Positions 7,200 to 16,163 of a stretch of 64,000 bases of DNA are shown piece by piece; within the stretch, counting starts at the first letter, position 1; each line of letters starts with the position of its first letter. This DNA comes from Helicobacter burdigaliensis (GTDB taxonomy: Bacteria; Campylobacterota; Campylobacteria; Campylobacterales; Helicobacteraceae), in NCBI RefSeq assembly GCF_003670295.1, contig NZ_QXJG01000002.1, positions 1 to 64,000 on the forward strand, given 5' to 3'. Made by a program: the position numbers and the translations under genes. The notes under the pieces were generated by a model. That model ran no database searches. It had not been told where the DNA came from and saw nothing but the letters and a program-made list of their open reading frames with translations.

Positions 7200-9984
7200 A
7201 TAATTTTGGAGGTTGTAAATCGCTTTTTCTTGAAGCTAGAATGATTAATAAAATAGTTGTGGCAACAAAATAATAAAGGAAAGATGGGATAGGAAGTGGA
7301 TCTCCTGCAGCATAAGAATGCAATCCTGAAAGGTAGAAATTTACCCCAAAATAAGTCATTAGAATAGAATAAAATGCTACTACACTTAAAGTTGCAAAGA
7401 CATAAGGAGAATTGCCTTTAGGAATAAATCTAGCATGAAGCACAATAATATATACTACAATAGAAATAAGCGCCCAAGTTTCTTTAGGGTCCCAGCCCCA
7501 ATAGCGTCCCCAAGATTCATTAGCCCATACACCTCCTAAGAAATTTCCAACCGTTAGCATTGAAAGTCCTAAAATCATCGCCATTTCATTAATAACATGT
7601 AGTGTGAGAATAGTAGAATCAATTTGTGGGTAGTTTTTATTCCTTAGAATAAATAATGCTAAAGTGATAGCACCCAACAAGAAGCAAAGCCCTAAAAATC
7701 CATAACTTGCGGTGATGATAGAAACATGGATATTTAGCCAATAAGATTTTAAGACAGGCACGAGATTTCCAATTTGAGGATCCATAAAGCCTAAATGTGC
7801 TACAAAAAGAGAAATCCCTGCTAGAAAGCTTGAAGTAGAGAGTGCTAGATAGCTACGCCTAAAGAAAAGCACCCCTGCAATACCAGCAGCCCAAGCAATA
7901 TAGATCATTGATTCATAGGCATTGCTCCAAGGGGCATGTCCGCCTACATACCATCTAACTCCAAGACCTATTGTGTGTGTTAAGGCTAATAATACAATAA
8001 AAATGTAAAGAATTGTAGTTAAAGGAATAAAGACGCTTTGGTTTCTAAAGATTTGTATAATTACTACAAAAAATAAAATTAAACCTGCAATAATGTAAAA
8101 ATAGGTTAAATTATCAAAAATATTATAATGGTTTAGGAATATTTCTAACTCTAATTTGCTTTTAGAAGGCAATAAATCTGCACCAAATTTTTCTTGTATA
8201 GTTTTAAAAGATTTGAGTGCTAAATCTGCATTTTCCCATTTGTTTTCCACAAGCCCTTGATGGAAGCTTGCAAAATATGCACCAAAAAGCTTTTGTAAAT
8301 GTGTAGAATCTTTTGTATCAAAATTTGCCATAGCATCAGATGGGGCATACCAAGTGTTGCTTTCTTGTTTGAAATCAGGGATAATTCTTAAAGCTTGTGC
8401 TGTGTAAATCAAGAAAGCCGCATTTATTCTCTCATCTACGGCTATGACATCTTTATCAAATGTGCTACGCATTGCGGGTTTTTTTCTGTTGGCTTCTTCT
8501 ACAAAATTTGTGAGCTTATATTCTCCCTCTTTTGTGAAAAGATCATCAAAAGCAATGCGTTTTTGGTCTTTGCTAACTCCTATTAACTCTCTTAATTTTG
8601 GGGTTTTAGTAGAAATCATATTGATGCGTTTAAATTCTGCTGGATAAGTCATCATACCTAGCAAAATTTGCATATTGCTTAGGCCTTGAAAATTATCTGT
8701 TTGTGTGATTTTATGCACATATTCCATGGCTAGAGTATCAAGAGGCTTGATTCTTCCTCCAAAATCTTGCACTAAGATTTTTCCAAACTTGTTTGCATGA
8801 GTGCTAGAGTTTTTCTTGAGATGATCTAATAAGTCTTGAATATTCTCTTTGGTGATTGTGATTTCTTGGTGTGGATTTGTTGTGTTGTTTTCGTTTGCAT
8901 AAAGAGGAGCGTTAAAAAGGGCTAAACTACATGCAAATAAAAGTGCCAAATTTTGGTTTTTTAAATATCTTCCTAATTTATAAAAGCGTCCATTTTTCAC
9001 AAAAAACGACCATAAAAGTCCAAGCGTTAGCATAGCATATCCAATATAAGTTGGGATTTTTCCTGGATCTTTATTGACAGAAAGAACTGTTCCTAGCTCG
9101 TCTTGATCATAAGAGGATTGAAAAAATCTAAAACCTCCATAATCTAATACATTATTCATAAAGATTCGATAGGGTTGCTTGATGTTGTTTGTAGTATCTT
9201 CTAAAATGATTTCTGAAGCATAAGAAGAAGGACTCATGGAGCCTGCATAGCGATCAAGCTGAAAGTCTTTAAGCTCTAGATAAAAAGGTAAAACTTTATC
9301 GATGCTCCCCCATTCTAGCCCAAGTTTTAAATCGCCCACCATTAAAAGAGTTGGACCTTGTCCCATTGTATTTTTTTCTATTTCTATAATTTCTTGATTG
9401 TTTTGATAAGCGATTTCTACTTTTAAGCGTTCTAGGGACATTTTGTCTTCTGCTGGGGTGTATTCTAAAAATTTGATACTTAGAGTTTGCTTGTTTTGCG
9501 GAAGTTCAAAAGTTTTATCAAAATGTTGTTGGACTAATGGAGTGAGATTGACTGGAAAATAAGCACGATAAACTTTATCTGTTTTTATGAAGATTGATAA
9601 AAACTCTTCTTGGGTTTTTATGGTGTTGCTTTTTTCTCCTTCTCTTATATGCATTACTCCTTCAAATCCATAATAGCGTGTGATTGCTGCCCCTATAAAA
9701 ATCACTACTAAAGAAGAGTGGAATAAAACGCTTGCATACTTTTTTCTTTGCCAAGCACGCGAGAGTAGCAACACGCCTATGAGATTTAAAACGAGTAGCA
9801 AATGCAATAAATCAAACCATTGCGTATTGTAAATGAGGGCTTTAGCAGATGGAGTTCCATAGTCATTCTCTACGAAAGTTGCTACCGCACAGGCACTTCC
9901 ATAAATAAATAATAAAACAAAAGTAACCCAAAAATTACAAAAACCCTTGATAACAAAATTGAGAAAATTTTTAACGCTTTTCAT
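7195..9984 (-). CDS. ccsBA: Fused cytochrome c biogenesis protein CcsBA (ResB-ResC)
   Basis: 929 residues. The N-terminal half is the CcsB/ResB part (membrane segments near residues 12-35, 55-75 and 85-105, then a large periplasmic domain and another membrane segment near 310-330). The C-terminal part is the CcsA/ResC membrane domain with the tryptophan-rich WWD heme-handling motif (WANESWGRYWGWDPKETWALI) and flanking histidines (LTHTIGLG...GGHAPW). The single-chain fusion is the system II heme lyase typical of Helicobacter and Campylobacter; it moves heme out and attaches it to apocytochrome c. AAGGAAG precedes the ATG. The thioredoxin-like and hemH genes upstream fit the same pathway. Confidence 0.95.
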   Translation of the reverse strand: MKSVKNFLNFVIKGFCNFWVTFVLLFIYGSACAVATFVENDYGTPSAKALIYNTQWFDLLHLLLVLNLIGVLLLSRAWQRKKYASVLFHSSLVVIFIGAAITRYYGFEGVMHIREGEKSNTIKTQEEFLSIFIKTDKVYRAYFPVNLTPLVQQHFDKTFELPQNKQTLSIKFLEYTPAEDKMSLERLKVEIAYQNNQEIIEIEKNTMGQGPTLLMVGDLKLGLEWGSIDKVLPFYLELKDFQLDRYAGSMSPSSYASEIILEDTTNNIKQPYRIFMNNVLDYGGFRFFQSSYDQDELGTVLSVNKDPGKIPTYIGYAMLTLGLLWSFFVKNGRFYKLGRYLKNQNLALLFACSLALFNAPLYANENNTTNPHQEITITKENIQDLLDHLKKNSSTHANKFGKILVQDFGGRIKPLDTLAMEYVHKITQTDNFQGLSNMQILLGMMTYPAEFKRINMISTKTPKLRELIGVSKDQKRIAFDDLFTKEGEYKLTNFVEEANRKKPAMRSTFDKDVIAVDERINAAFLIYTAQALRIIPDFKQESNTWYAPSDAMANFDTKDSTHLQKLFGAYFASFHQGLVENKWENADLALKSFKTIQEKFGADLLPSKSKLELEIFLNHYNIFDNLTYFYIIAGLILFFVVIIQIFRNQSVFIPLTTILYIFIVLLALTHTIGLGVRWYVGGHAPWSNAYESMIYIAWAAGIAGVLFFRRSYLALSTSSFLAGISLFVAHLGFMDPQIGNLVPVLKSYWLNIHVSIITASYGFLGLCFLLGAITLALFILRNKNYPQIDSTILTLHVINEMAMILGLSMLTVGNFLGGVWANESWGRYWGWDPKETWALISIVVYIIVLHARFIPKGNSPYVFATLSVVAFYSILMTYFGVNFYLSGLHSYAAGDPLPIPSFLYYFVATTILLIILASRKSDLQPPKLS

Positions 9985-10073
9985 AACTTCCTTTCTTTAT
10001 TTGGACAACACAAAGTAAATTTGTATTCTAGTTTTACTTGAATAACGATTGATAAACTAGAAATTTTTTATGG

Positions 10074-10655
10074 TTACTTTTCTAAGAATTCTTGCAAATG
10101 TTTCGCAATTTCCTTTTCCTCTAGACTTTCCCAAGCAGGATCGCTTAAAAATTTCAAAGTTTTGAAGAATCTTTCTTTAGGCATAAAGCCTGGATATACA
10201 TATAAAATCTTTCCTTTTGCACTTAAAAAAACCATTGTGGGAGTAGGCTTAATGCTAAAATATTCTCCTAACTCCTGTGTGTTTAGGATTTTATCTTGCA
10301 TAAAGGAGATTTTATGCTCTTTAGTGTAGCTAAGATTGATGTAATAAGGAGAATAATTTTCTTGAATATATTTTTTAACTTCTTCATTTTCTTTGATGAG
10401 GGTTTTTAATTTATCACAAAAAATGCAACCATTAGCTGCAAATACTAAAAAATAAGGTCTATCGCCTTTGGTTGTAATTTCTTTAGTATCTAAAAAGACA
10501 TCCGCAACTTCTGCATACGAATTTTTATCCACATTTTGCATTGCTTCTATATGGCTTGTAGAATCTTGCGTCCCACTAGAGACTAAATCTTCCTCATTAC
10601 AACCTATAAAAAAAATGATTGAAATAGCTAAAATTAAGAATTGAATTTTTTTCAT
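10074..10655 (-). CDS. Thioredoxin-fold lipoprotein, likely apocytochrome c reductase
   Basis: 193 residues: lipoprotein signal with lipobox FFIGC at about residue 19, then a thioredoxin fold with active site CIFC (NGCIFCDKL) near residue 77 and a cis-proline loop (KPTPTMVFL). The gene overlaps hemH by 4 bases (ATGA) and precedes ccsBA. In H. pylori the same order, as I recall, is HP0376 (hemH)-HP0377-HP0378 (ccsBA), where HP0377 is a CcmG-like thiol reductase for apocytochrome c. Function here is inferred from motif plus context; a general periplasmic disulfide reductase or isomerase is the alternative. Confidence 0.88.
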   Translation of the reverse strand: MKKIQFLILAISIIFFIGCNEEDLVSSGTQDSTSHIEAMQNVDKNSYAEVADVFLDTKEITTKGDRPYFLVFAANGCIFCDKLKTLIKENEEVKKYIQENYSPYYINLSYTKEHKISFMQDKILNTQELGEYFSIKPTPTMVFLSAKGKILYVYPGFMPKERFFKTLKFLSDPAWESLEEKEIAKHLQEFLEK

Positions 10656-11605
10656 TTTGCTTCCTTTAATTGATTTAAAATAAATTTTGCAAAGTCCTCA
10701 TCGTCATTAAGGCATTTACAAACTATAAATTCTTTAATGCCTAAACTTAAAGCTTCCTGCTTGTATTGGAGTGAGAGTTCAAAATCGGTTTCAGAATTGT
10801 CCATAGTAAATGCAATAGGATAAATGATAACCTTTTTATCCTTGTAGGATTTTAGCAAGTGTTGTAAGCTAGGCTCTAGCCATTTAATAGGGCCAATTTT
10901 AGATTGATAGGCTACTTTGATGCTTGCAAAATCTAATCCTTCTTTTGCCAAAAGTTCTTTTAAAATTTCTACATTTTCTAAAATTTCTTTTTGATAGGGA
11001 TCGCCTCTATTTATATTTCTTTGTGGGAGAGAATGGGCGGAGAAGATGAGATGAAAGTCTTTTGAGTTTTTATCGGCTAAGCCTTCTTTGATTTTTTTGA
11101 GAATGGCTTGATTGTAGAGTTTATCCCAGTAGTAGTTTTTGACTACTTTTATTTTTGGATGATAGTTTAGCTCTTTTAATGCTTTTAGAAAATCTTCATA
11201 AGAGGATTGAAAAGTAGTGTAGCTAAAATGAGGATACATACTAAAAAGAATAATTTCTTCCACTCCTTTTTGAAAAAGATCAAAAGCTACCATTTTAGCA
11301 AAGGGTGGTGTATAACGCATAGCATAAGTAAAATAATATTCGCTATTTAGGACATTTAGTTTTTCGCAAAGAGAAAAGGTAAGGGCGACAAGAGGGGATT
11401 TCCCGCCGATTTGTTTGTAGTTGTTTTGGGATTCTTCTAAGCGTTTATTGACGATGAAATTTGCCACCATTTTGCGCATAAAATCGGATTTTATACTAAG
11501 AATATAGGGATCATTAAACATATTTTGCAAAAAAACTTTAACCTCATGTAAGGAGTTTGGACCTCCCATATTTAAAAGAACAACCGCTTTATTTTTATTC
11601 ATCAT
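10652..11605 (-). CDS. hemH: Ferrochelatase
   Basis: 317 residues with the family hallmarks VVLLNMGGPN at the N-terminus, FSAHSLP (catalytic histidine) and the NSETDFEL segment with acidic metal-site residues. It inserts Fe2+ into protoporphyrin IX, the last step of heme synthesis. The start region has two adjacent ATGs (11605 and 11602) 4 and 7 bases after GGAG, so either may be used; both lie inside the end of the upstream peptidase gene (11-base overlap). It is the second gene of a translationally coupled group peptidase-hemH-thioredoxin. hemE is also in this window (27959-28972). Confidence 0.95.
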   Translation of the reverse strand: MMNKNKAVVLLNMGGPNSLHEVKVFLQNMFNDPYILSIKSDFMRKMVANFIVNKRLEESQNNYKQIGGKSPLVALTFSLCEKLNVLNSEYYFTYAMRYTPPFAKMVAFDLFQKGVEEIILFSMYPHFSYTTFQSSYEDFLKALKELNYHPKIKVVKNYYWDKLYNQAILKKIKEGLADKNSKDFHLIFSAHSLPQRNINRGDPYQKEILENVEILKELLAKEGLDFASIKVAYQSKIGPIKWLEPSLQHLLKSYKDKKVIIYPIAFTMDNSETDFELSLQYKQEALSLGIKEFIVCKCLNDDEDFAKFILNQLKEAK

Positions 11606-12932
11606 TTTTCTCCATTATTATCATACCGCAAAATTCATCTCCCTTATAAGCTTCTATTCTAAAGCTATTACCTTGCTTATCTAGGCTAAAATTTTTGTCA
11701 ATTTTATCAATATATAGATTATCTTCACTGATTATTCCTTTTTTGGAATATCCTATTACATTGATTCTTATATCTTTTGTAGGTTTAATCAAAAAGCCTT
11801 TTTGAAACTTTAGAGAATCTCCTAATTTGACATTGCAAAAATCCTTGTCATCTGCTTTGATTTCTAGGCTTTCTAAAGTGCAACGCATACTAAAATAATC
11901 AGGCTTTAAAGTGCTTATTTTTTGATGTCCGATGTAGATTTCATAGCCTTTATTAGTTTGCTTTACTCTTCCAAGTGGGTGTGAAAAGCTAAAGGAATTA
12001 TCCTCTTTTTTTAAAGGTATGAAGTTAAGTTGTGTTCTTATGTTGTTTAGCTTTAGAAGGGTTTTTTGGTTGATATTTAAAGTCCCAAAATCATCTAGCT
12101 TTTTTCTAACTCCCTCTAGAGTGAAGTCAAAATCTCTACTAAAAGTGATTCCTAAAATCTCCATTAATGCTTCAATGGAGCTTAGTTGATAATATACTTT
12201 TAAATCTAACTCTTTAATGTTTTTACTAGTTTCAATGGCAATAGAGGGTTTTAGGTTTGTAATTGCAAAAAATGTAAGGGAGTTTTGTTGCTCTTCATCT
12301 TTAAAACGGGTTTGCGTGTTTCTCACACCAAAAGTGTGAAAATCATAATGCAAATTTTGATTGAGTTTTGTTTCAATCTTTTTAGTAATTTCATCTAAGT
12401 TTCCAAAAGGCACATTATCCAATGTTTTTTGATCAATTACATAGGTTTGCCCCCAAGCTTTTGGGTTAAAGATTGCATTTTCCCATTTTTCCCTATAAAA
12501 TCCATGCCCATCGTGCAAATTAATAATAAAATCCACTTCTTTGTATGTAATCAATTCTTTAATTTTCCAAACATTCTCATAATCTGGATCACTAAGCTTT
12601 ATAGTTGCAAATTTTCTATTCATATCTTTATAGATTCCGCGCCTAAAGGCTAAAATGCTATCAGGATTTAAATTAGGAACTACATAAAGATTACCTTTTT
12701 TGATTTTATAGGAGCTTAGCAACACAGAAGGACTAAAATAGCCCCCAGGTTCATCTCCATGGATTCCACCAATTACAAGCAGTGTAGGGCCTTCTTCCTC
12801 TCCTTTTAGATGATATACACTAAAAGGAGCGTTTTGTTTATCTCTTAGCTTTTGCAAAGACATCGAATGAGCATAAACAAAATCCAATAAACAAAAACCA
12901 AAAACTAATAAAACCTTTAAAAACAATCCCAT
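11595..12932 (-). CDS. csd4: M14-family cell-shape carboxypeptidase (Csd4/Pgp1-like)
   Basis: 445 residues with a signal peptide (about 1-22, ending VYAHS). The carboxypeptidase domain has the zinc motif HGDE (H58, E61) in GGIHGDEPGGYFSPSVL, a further histidine in INLHDGHGF, and a likely catalytic glutamate in IAIETSKN. Two C-terminal beta-rich modules follow, as in Csd4/Pgp1. These DL-carboxypeptidases trim peptidoglycan tripeptides to dipeptides and are needed for helical shape in H. pylori and C. jejuni. H. pylori Csd4 uses a glutamine where this protein has His58. The symbol is by family resemblance. It overlaps hemH. Confidence 0.85.
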   Translation of the reverse strand: MGLFLKVLLVFGFCLLDFVYAHSMSLQKLRDKQNAPFSVYHLKGEEEGPTLLVIGGIHGDEPGGYFSPSVLLSSYKIKKGNLYVVPNLNPDSILAFRRGIYKDMNRKFATIKLSDPDYENVWKIKELITYKEVDFIINLHDGHGFYREKWENAIFNPKAWGQTYVIDQKTLDNVPFGNLDEITKKIETKLNQNLHYDFHTFGVRNTQTRFKDEEQQNSLTFFAITNLKPSIAIETSKNIKELDLKVYYQLSSIEALMEILGITFSRDFDFTLEGVRKKLDDFGTLNINQKTLLKLNNIRTQLNFIPLKKEDNSFSFSHPLGRVKQTNKGYEIYIGHQKISTLKPDYFSMRCTLESLEIKADDKDFCNVKLGDSLKFQKGFLIKPTKDIRINVIGYSKKGIISEDNLYIDKIDKNFSLDKQGNSFRIEAYKGDEFCGMIIMEKNDE

Positions 12933-12937
12933 CTAAT

Positions 12938-13942
12938 TTATCCCACTATAAATTTTGCCATTTCTAAAATGCGATGCGAATAGCCCCATTCATTATCATA
13001 CCATACCATTATTTTTGCCATATTACCACCAAGGACAAAAGTAAGATCGCTTGCAACAACCCCACTTAAAGGACAATTTAAAAAATCTTGAGAGACGCCA
13101 TAATTTTCATCTACTCCTAAAATACCCTTTAAGCGATTTAAAGAAGCCTCTTTAAAAAGGGCATTAATAGCTTCTTGGGTAGTATTTTTATTTAAATTCA
13201 CATTGAGATCTACCATAGAAACATCTGCAATAGGCACTCTAACGCTGTGTCCATGCAATCTATCTTTCATATTGGGTAAAACCAAATGGAGTGCTTTTGC
13301 AGCACCTGTTGTGGTGGGTATCATATTGAGTGCAGCAGCTCTTGATCTTCTAAAGTCATTTTTTTTGTGTGCGCTATCAATTAAGTTTTGATCGTTTGTG
13401 TAGCTATGAATGGTGGTTAAAATCCCTTTTTCTACCCCAAATGCTTCCTCTAAAAGCATAACAACAGGGGCAAGGGCATTAGTCGTGCAGCTTGCATTAG
13501 AGAGGATTTGCTCTCCTTTGTAATTTAGATGATTTACTCCTAAAACAAAAGTAGGGGTATCATCTTTAGCGGGTGCAGAGAAGATTACGCGTTTTGCTCC
13601 CTTTTTTAAATGGGTTTGCACTTCTTCTTTTTGTAAAAATAAACCACTTGCTTCAATCACAATATCTGCATTTAAAATATCAATAGTTTCTGGGTGTTTT
13701 TGTTGTGAAAAACGCACAGGAGTGTTGTTGAGTAAAAATAGATTTTCTTCTAGCTTTGTAGAAGTGATTTTATGGCATTGATGCACAGAATCATTTGCTA
13801 AAAGATAGTTTAAAACATCAGCATTTGCTAAATCATTAATTCCCACTAGTGTGAAATCTTCTTGCATTTTACTAAGGGCTACTCTAGCAATTGTGCGTCC
13901 AATTCTCCCAAAACCATTAATAAAAACTTTTATTTTCTGCAT
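12938..13942 (-). CDS. gap: Glyceraldehyde-3-phosphate dehydrogenase
   Basis: 334 residues from the ATG at 13942, which gives the canonical start MQKIKVFINGFGRIGR. An upstream extension of the frame is possible but has no family counterpart. The NAD-binding GFGRIGR, the catalytic cysteine in SNASCTTN, the histidine in TTIHSYTNDQ and the conserved WYDNEWGYSHR near the C-terminus are all present. It interconverts glyceraldehyde-3-phosphate and 1,3-bisphosphoglycerate. The minus-strand peptidase gene starts 6 bases after it, so the two may be co-transcribed. The BI-1 gene diverges from it, a pairing I also recall in H. pylori. Confidence 0.96.
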   Translation of the reverse strand: MQKIKVFINGFGRIGRTIARVALSKMQEDFTLVGINDLANADVLNYLLANDSVHQCHKITSTKLEENLFLLNNTPVRFSQQKHPETIDILNADIVIEASGLFLQKEEVQTHLKKGAKRVIFSAPAKDDTPTFVLGVNHLNYKGEQILSNASCTTNALAPVVMLLEEAFGVEKGILTTIHSYTNDQNLIDSAHKKNDFRRSRAAALNMIPTTTGAAKALHLVLPNMKDRLHGHSVRVPIADVSMVDLNVNLNKNTTQEAINALFKEASLNRLKGILGVDENYGVSQDFLNCPLSGVVASDLTFVLGGNMAKIMVWYDNEWGYSHRILEMAKFIVG

Positions 13943-14064
13943 ACTCTCTACTCTAAATTTTGCGTTTAAAAGTCTAATTGTAACAAAAAATAGTTTTTTA
14001 AAAGCTTGATACAAAAGCTTTTTTACAAAAACTTTTTATTAACAAACTCTTAACAATTTTTAGT

Positions 14065-14070
14065 TATAAT
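14065..14070 (+). promoter_or_regulatory. -10 box for the BI-1 family gene
   Basis: TATAAT in TTAGTTATAATAAAAA lies 32 bases before the ATG at 14102. There is no obvious -35 box, which is usual for sigma-70 promoters of Helicobacter and Campylobacter. AAGGA precedes the start. Confidence 0.55.
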
Positions 14071-14101
14071 AAAAATTCAAATTTTTTACAAGGATTTTTA
14101 G

Positions 14102-14809
14102 ATGTCATTGTATAACAGAAGGTCAGTTGGTGATTATGCACAAGAACAAAATTCTTTTGCACAAAATGATGTAGCGCTGATTAGTTTTGTAAAACAAACT
14201 TATCAGCTTTTTGCAGCTTCACTTTTAGCAGCAACTGTGGGGGCTTATGTAGGACTTAGCACAGGTGCAGGAGCAATGGTAGCACAATTTTATATTGGAT
14301 TTGTGATTTTAGAATTTGCACTTCTTATAGGATTGTTTTTTACAAAGGCAAAGCCAGGAATTAATCTTGCAATGCTTTTTGGTTTTACATTTGTAACAGG
14401 TTTAACTCTTACTCCACTTTTAAGTAGAGTTTTGGGAATGCCAGGTGGTGGTGCTATTGTAGCACAAGCATTTTTACTTACTACCATTATTTTTGGAGTG
14501 ATGAGTATTTTTGCGCTAAGAACTAAAAAAGATCTAGCAAGCATGGGGAAAATGCTATTTATTGCACTAATCGTGGTTGTGATTGCATCTTTAGTAAATT
14601 TATTTTTAGGAAGCCCATTGTTGCAAGTTTTAATCGCAGGCGCAGGAGCGATTCTTTTTAGCTTATTTATTGCTTATGATACACAAAATATTGTAAGAGG
14701 ATTGTATGATAGCCCAGTAATGGCAGCTGTTAGCTTATATTTAGATTTCTTAAATCTTTTTATTTCGCTTTTACAATTATTTGGTATCTTTGGCTCATCA
14801 GATGAGTAA
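14102..14809 (+). CDS. Bax inhibitor-1 (BI-1/YccA) family membrane protein
   Basis: 235 residues with about seven hydrophobic segments (starting near residues 34, 60, 86, 115, 145, 170 and 205) and a cytoplasmic N-terminus. The sixth-helix signature FIAYDTQNIV and the final ISLLQLFGIFG match the BI-1/YccA/YetJ family. Members are pH-sensitive calcium leak channels or, as YccA, modulate FtsH; the function in Helicobacter is not settled. It has its own promoter and overlaps the ThiD2-like gene by 8 bases. Confidence 0.92.
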   Translation: MSLYNRRSVGDYAQEQNSFAQNDVALISFVKQTYQLFAASLLAATVGAYVGLSTGAGAMVAQFYIGFVILEFALLIGLFFTKAKPGINLAMLFGFTFVTGLTLTPLLSRVLGMPGGGAIVAQAFLLTTIIFGVMSIFALRTKKDLASMGKMLFIALIVVVIASLVNLFLGSPLLQVLIAGAGAILFSLFIAYDTQNIVRGLYDSPVMAAVSLYLDFLNLFISLLQLFGIFGSSDE

Positions 14810-15209
14810 GGAAAAAGAACAAACTTTTCGTATTATTGATGCTAACCTTAATCGCCTAAGAGAGGGGATTAGGGTAGTAGAAGACATCTTACGCTATTAT
14901 TTTAACCACAAAGAATTCTCACAAACTTTAAAAAACTTACGCCATCAGTGTATTTTAGAAAATGAACAGGAATTTTTACCCTTTAGAGATTCTCTAAAAG
15001 ATGTACTAAAACCCTCTAGCAAAGAAGAGCAAAACCGCACAAGCTTAAAAGACATTTGCATTGCAAATTTTAAAAGAGCTGAAGAATCTTCACGCGTTTT
15101 AGAAGAGATTTTAAAGCTAGATTCCATTCCTCAAAGTCAAAAATTTAAAAATATCCGTTATGAGCTTTATATGCTAGAAAAAGAAGTGATATTAAAATTA
15201 TTTATTTAG
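14802..15209 (+). CDS. Stand-alone ThiD2-like protein (thiamine synthesis)
   Basis: 135 residues from the ATG at 14802 inside the end of the BI-1 gene. The sequence RIIDANLNRLREGIRVVEDILRYYF, then LKNLRHQC and AEESSRVLEEILK, matches the ThiD2 domain that usually sits N-terminal to ThiE in fused proteins and has been reported as an alternative hydroxymethylpyrimidine-phosphate kinase. No ThiE barrel follows here. Databases often call such proteins thiamine-phosphate pyrophosphorylase, which this one cannot be alone. Its 3' end overlaps the convergent transporter gene by 8 bases. Confidence 0.75.
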   Translation: MSKEKEQTFRIIDANLNRLREGIRVVEDILRYYFNHKEFSQTLKNLRHQCILENEQEFLPFRDSLKDVLKPSSKEEQNRTSLKDICIANFKRAEESSRVLEEILKLDSIPQSQKFKNIRYELYMLEKEVILKLFI

Positions 15210-16086
15210 CTTTTTTAGAAAGAACTGCTAAAATCCCACTTATTGCAATAAGCAACATTCCCAAAATCACAAAAAGGCTAGGGAGTGCATCGCCTAAAAT
15301 AATTCCAGCTAGAGTTGCTAAAAAAATGCTTACATAGGAAATTGCACCCACTAGTGGAGGATTTCCCATACCATAGGCTTTTGTTAGGTAGATTTGTGCA
15401 TAAGTAGAAACCACTCCTAAACCTAAAAGCAAAATCCATTCTTTAGCATTTGGTATAATAAAGGGTTCAAAAAGTGCGATAGGATAGGATTCATAAGGCA
15501 CTAAAAGAGTAAAAAGAGGCAAAATTGTCCCGCTAAACATTAAAGAGCCGATGATTATGCGTTGATCGTAAAAATGTGCAAGTTTTGCAATAGAAAGATA
15601 AGCAAGTGCTGCACCCACCCCGCTATAAATCCCAATTATAAATCCCATTATGCTTAAATCTCCCCCTGTTGGGTTGCTAATGAGTAAAATCCCAAAGAAT
15701 CCGATTAAAAGTGCAATCCAAAGCTTCAAAGAAACTTTATCATGGATAAAAATAGCACTAATAAGGGCTAAAAAAATCGGAGAAGTATAAGAGAAGCTAA
15801 AAGCAAGTCCAAGGGGCATTACAGACATATTATAAAAATATGCCATCATCGCACTTCCTCCTGCAAATCCTCTAAAAAACAGCACAAAAGGTTTGCCTCC
15901 TTGTCTATTTTTGGGCGGATTTAATAAAAGTGCGCTCACAATCCAAAGCAATCCAAATAAATTCCTTGCAAATGCTACTTCAATTACTGGCATATTAGGG
16001 CTTAACACTTTTACAAACATTCCCATAATGCAAAAAAGACATGCAGCAAGTAGCATGGCTAAAATTGCTTTGTTATTTTGTGACAT
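15202..16086 (-). CDS. EamA/DMT-family transporter
   Basis: 294 residues with ten predicted membrane helices arranged as two EamA repeats (residues about 8-138 and 150-285), including the SFSYTSPIFLALISAIF and YGMGNPPLVGAISYVS helices. The start is the ATG at 16086, with AGGAAA a few bases upstream; the TTG at 16104 is less likely. The drug/metabolite transporter family exports varied small solutes; the substrate cannot be read from the sequence. It is a single gene between two plus-strand genes. Confidence 0.88.
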   Translation of the reverse strand: MSQNNKAILAMLLAACLFCIMGMFVKVLSPNMPVIEVAFARNLFGLLWIVSALLLNPPKNRQGGKPFVLFFRGFAGGSAMMAYFYNMSVMPLGLAFSFSYTSPIFLALISAIFIHDKVSLKLWIALLIGFFGILLISNPTGGDLSIMGFIIGIYSGVGAALAYLSIAKLAHFYDQRIIIGSLMFSGTILPLFTLLVPYESYPIALFEPFIIPNAKEWILLLGLGVVSTYAQIYLTKAYGMGNPPLVGAISYVSIFLATLAGIILGDALPSLFVILGMLLIAISGILAVLSKKAK

Positions 16087-16163
16087 ATTTCCTACTTTAA
16101 TCAATTTTATGGAATAATATTCTTAATTTTTTAAAAAAGCAATAATAAAAGGTTAATAAATCT

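Noticed and set aside
12429-12653. Plus-strand frames opposite csd4, thrS, ccsBA, cstA and carB
   Set aside because: Antisense shadows of strongly supported genes with no ribosome site.
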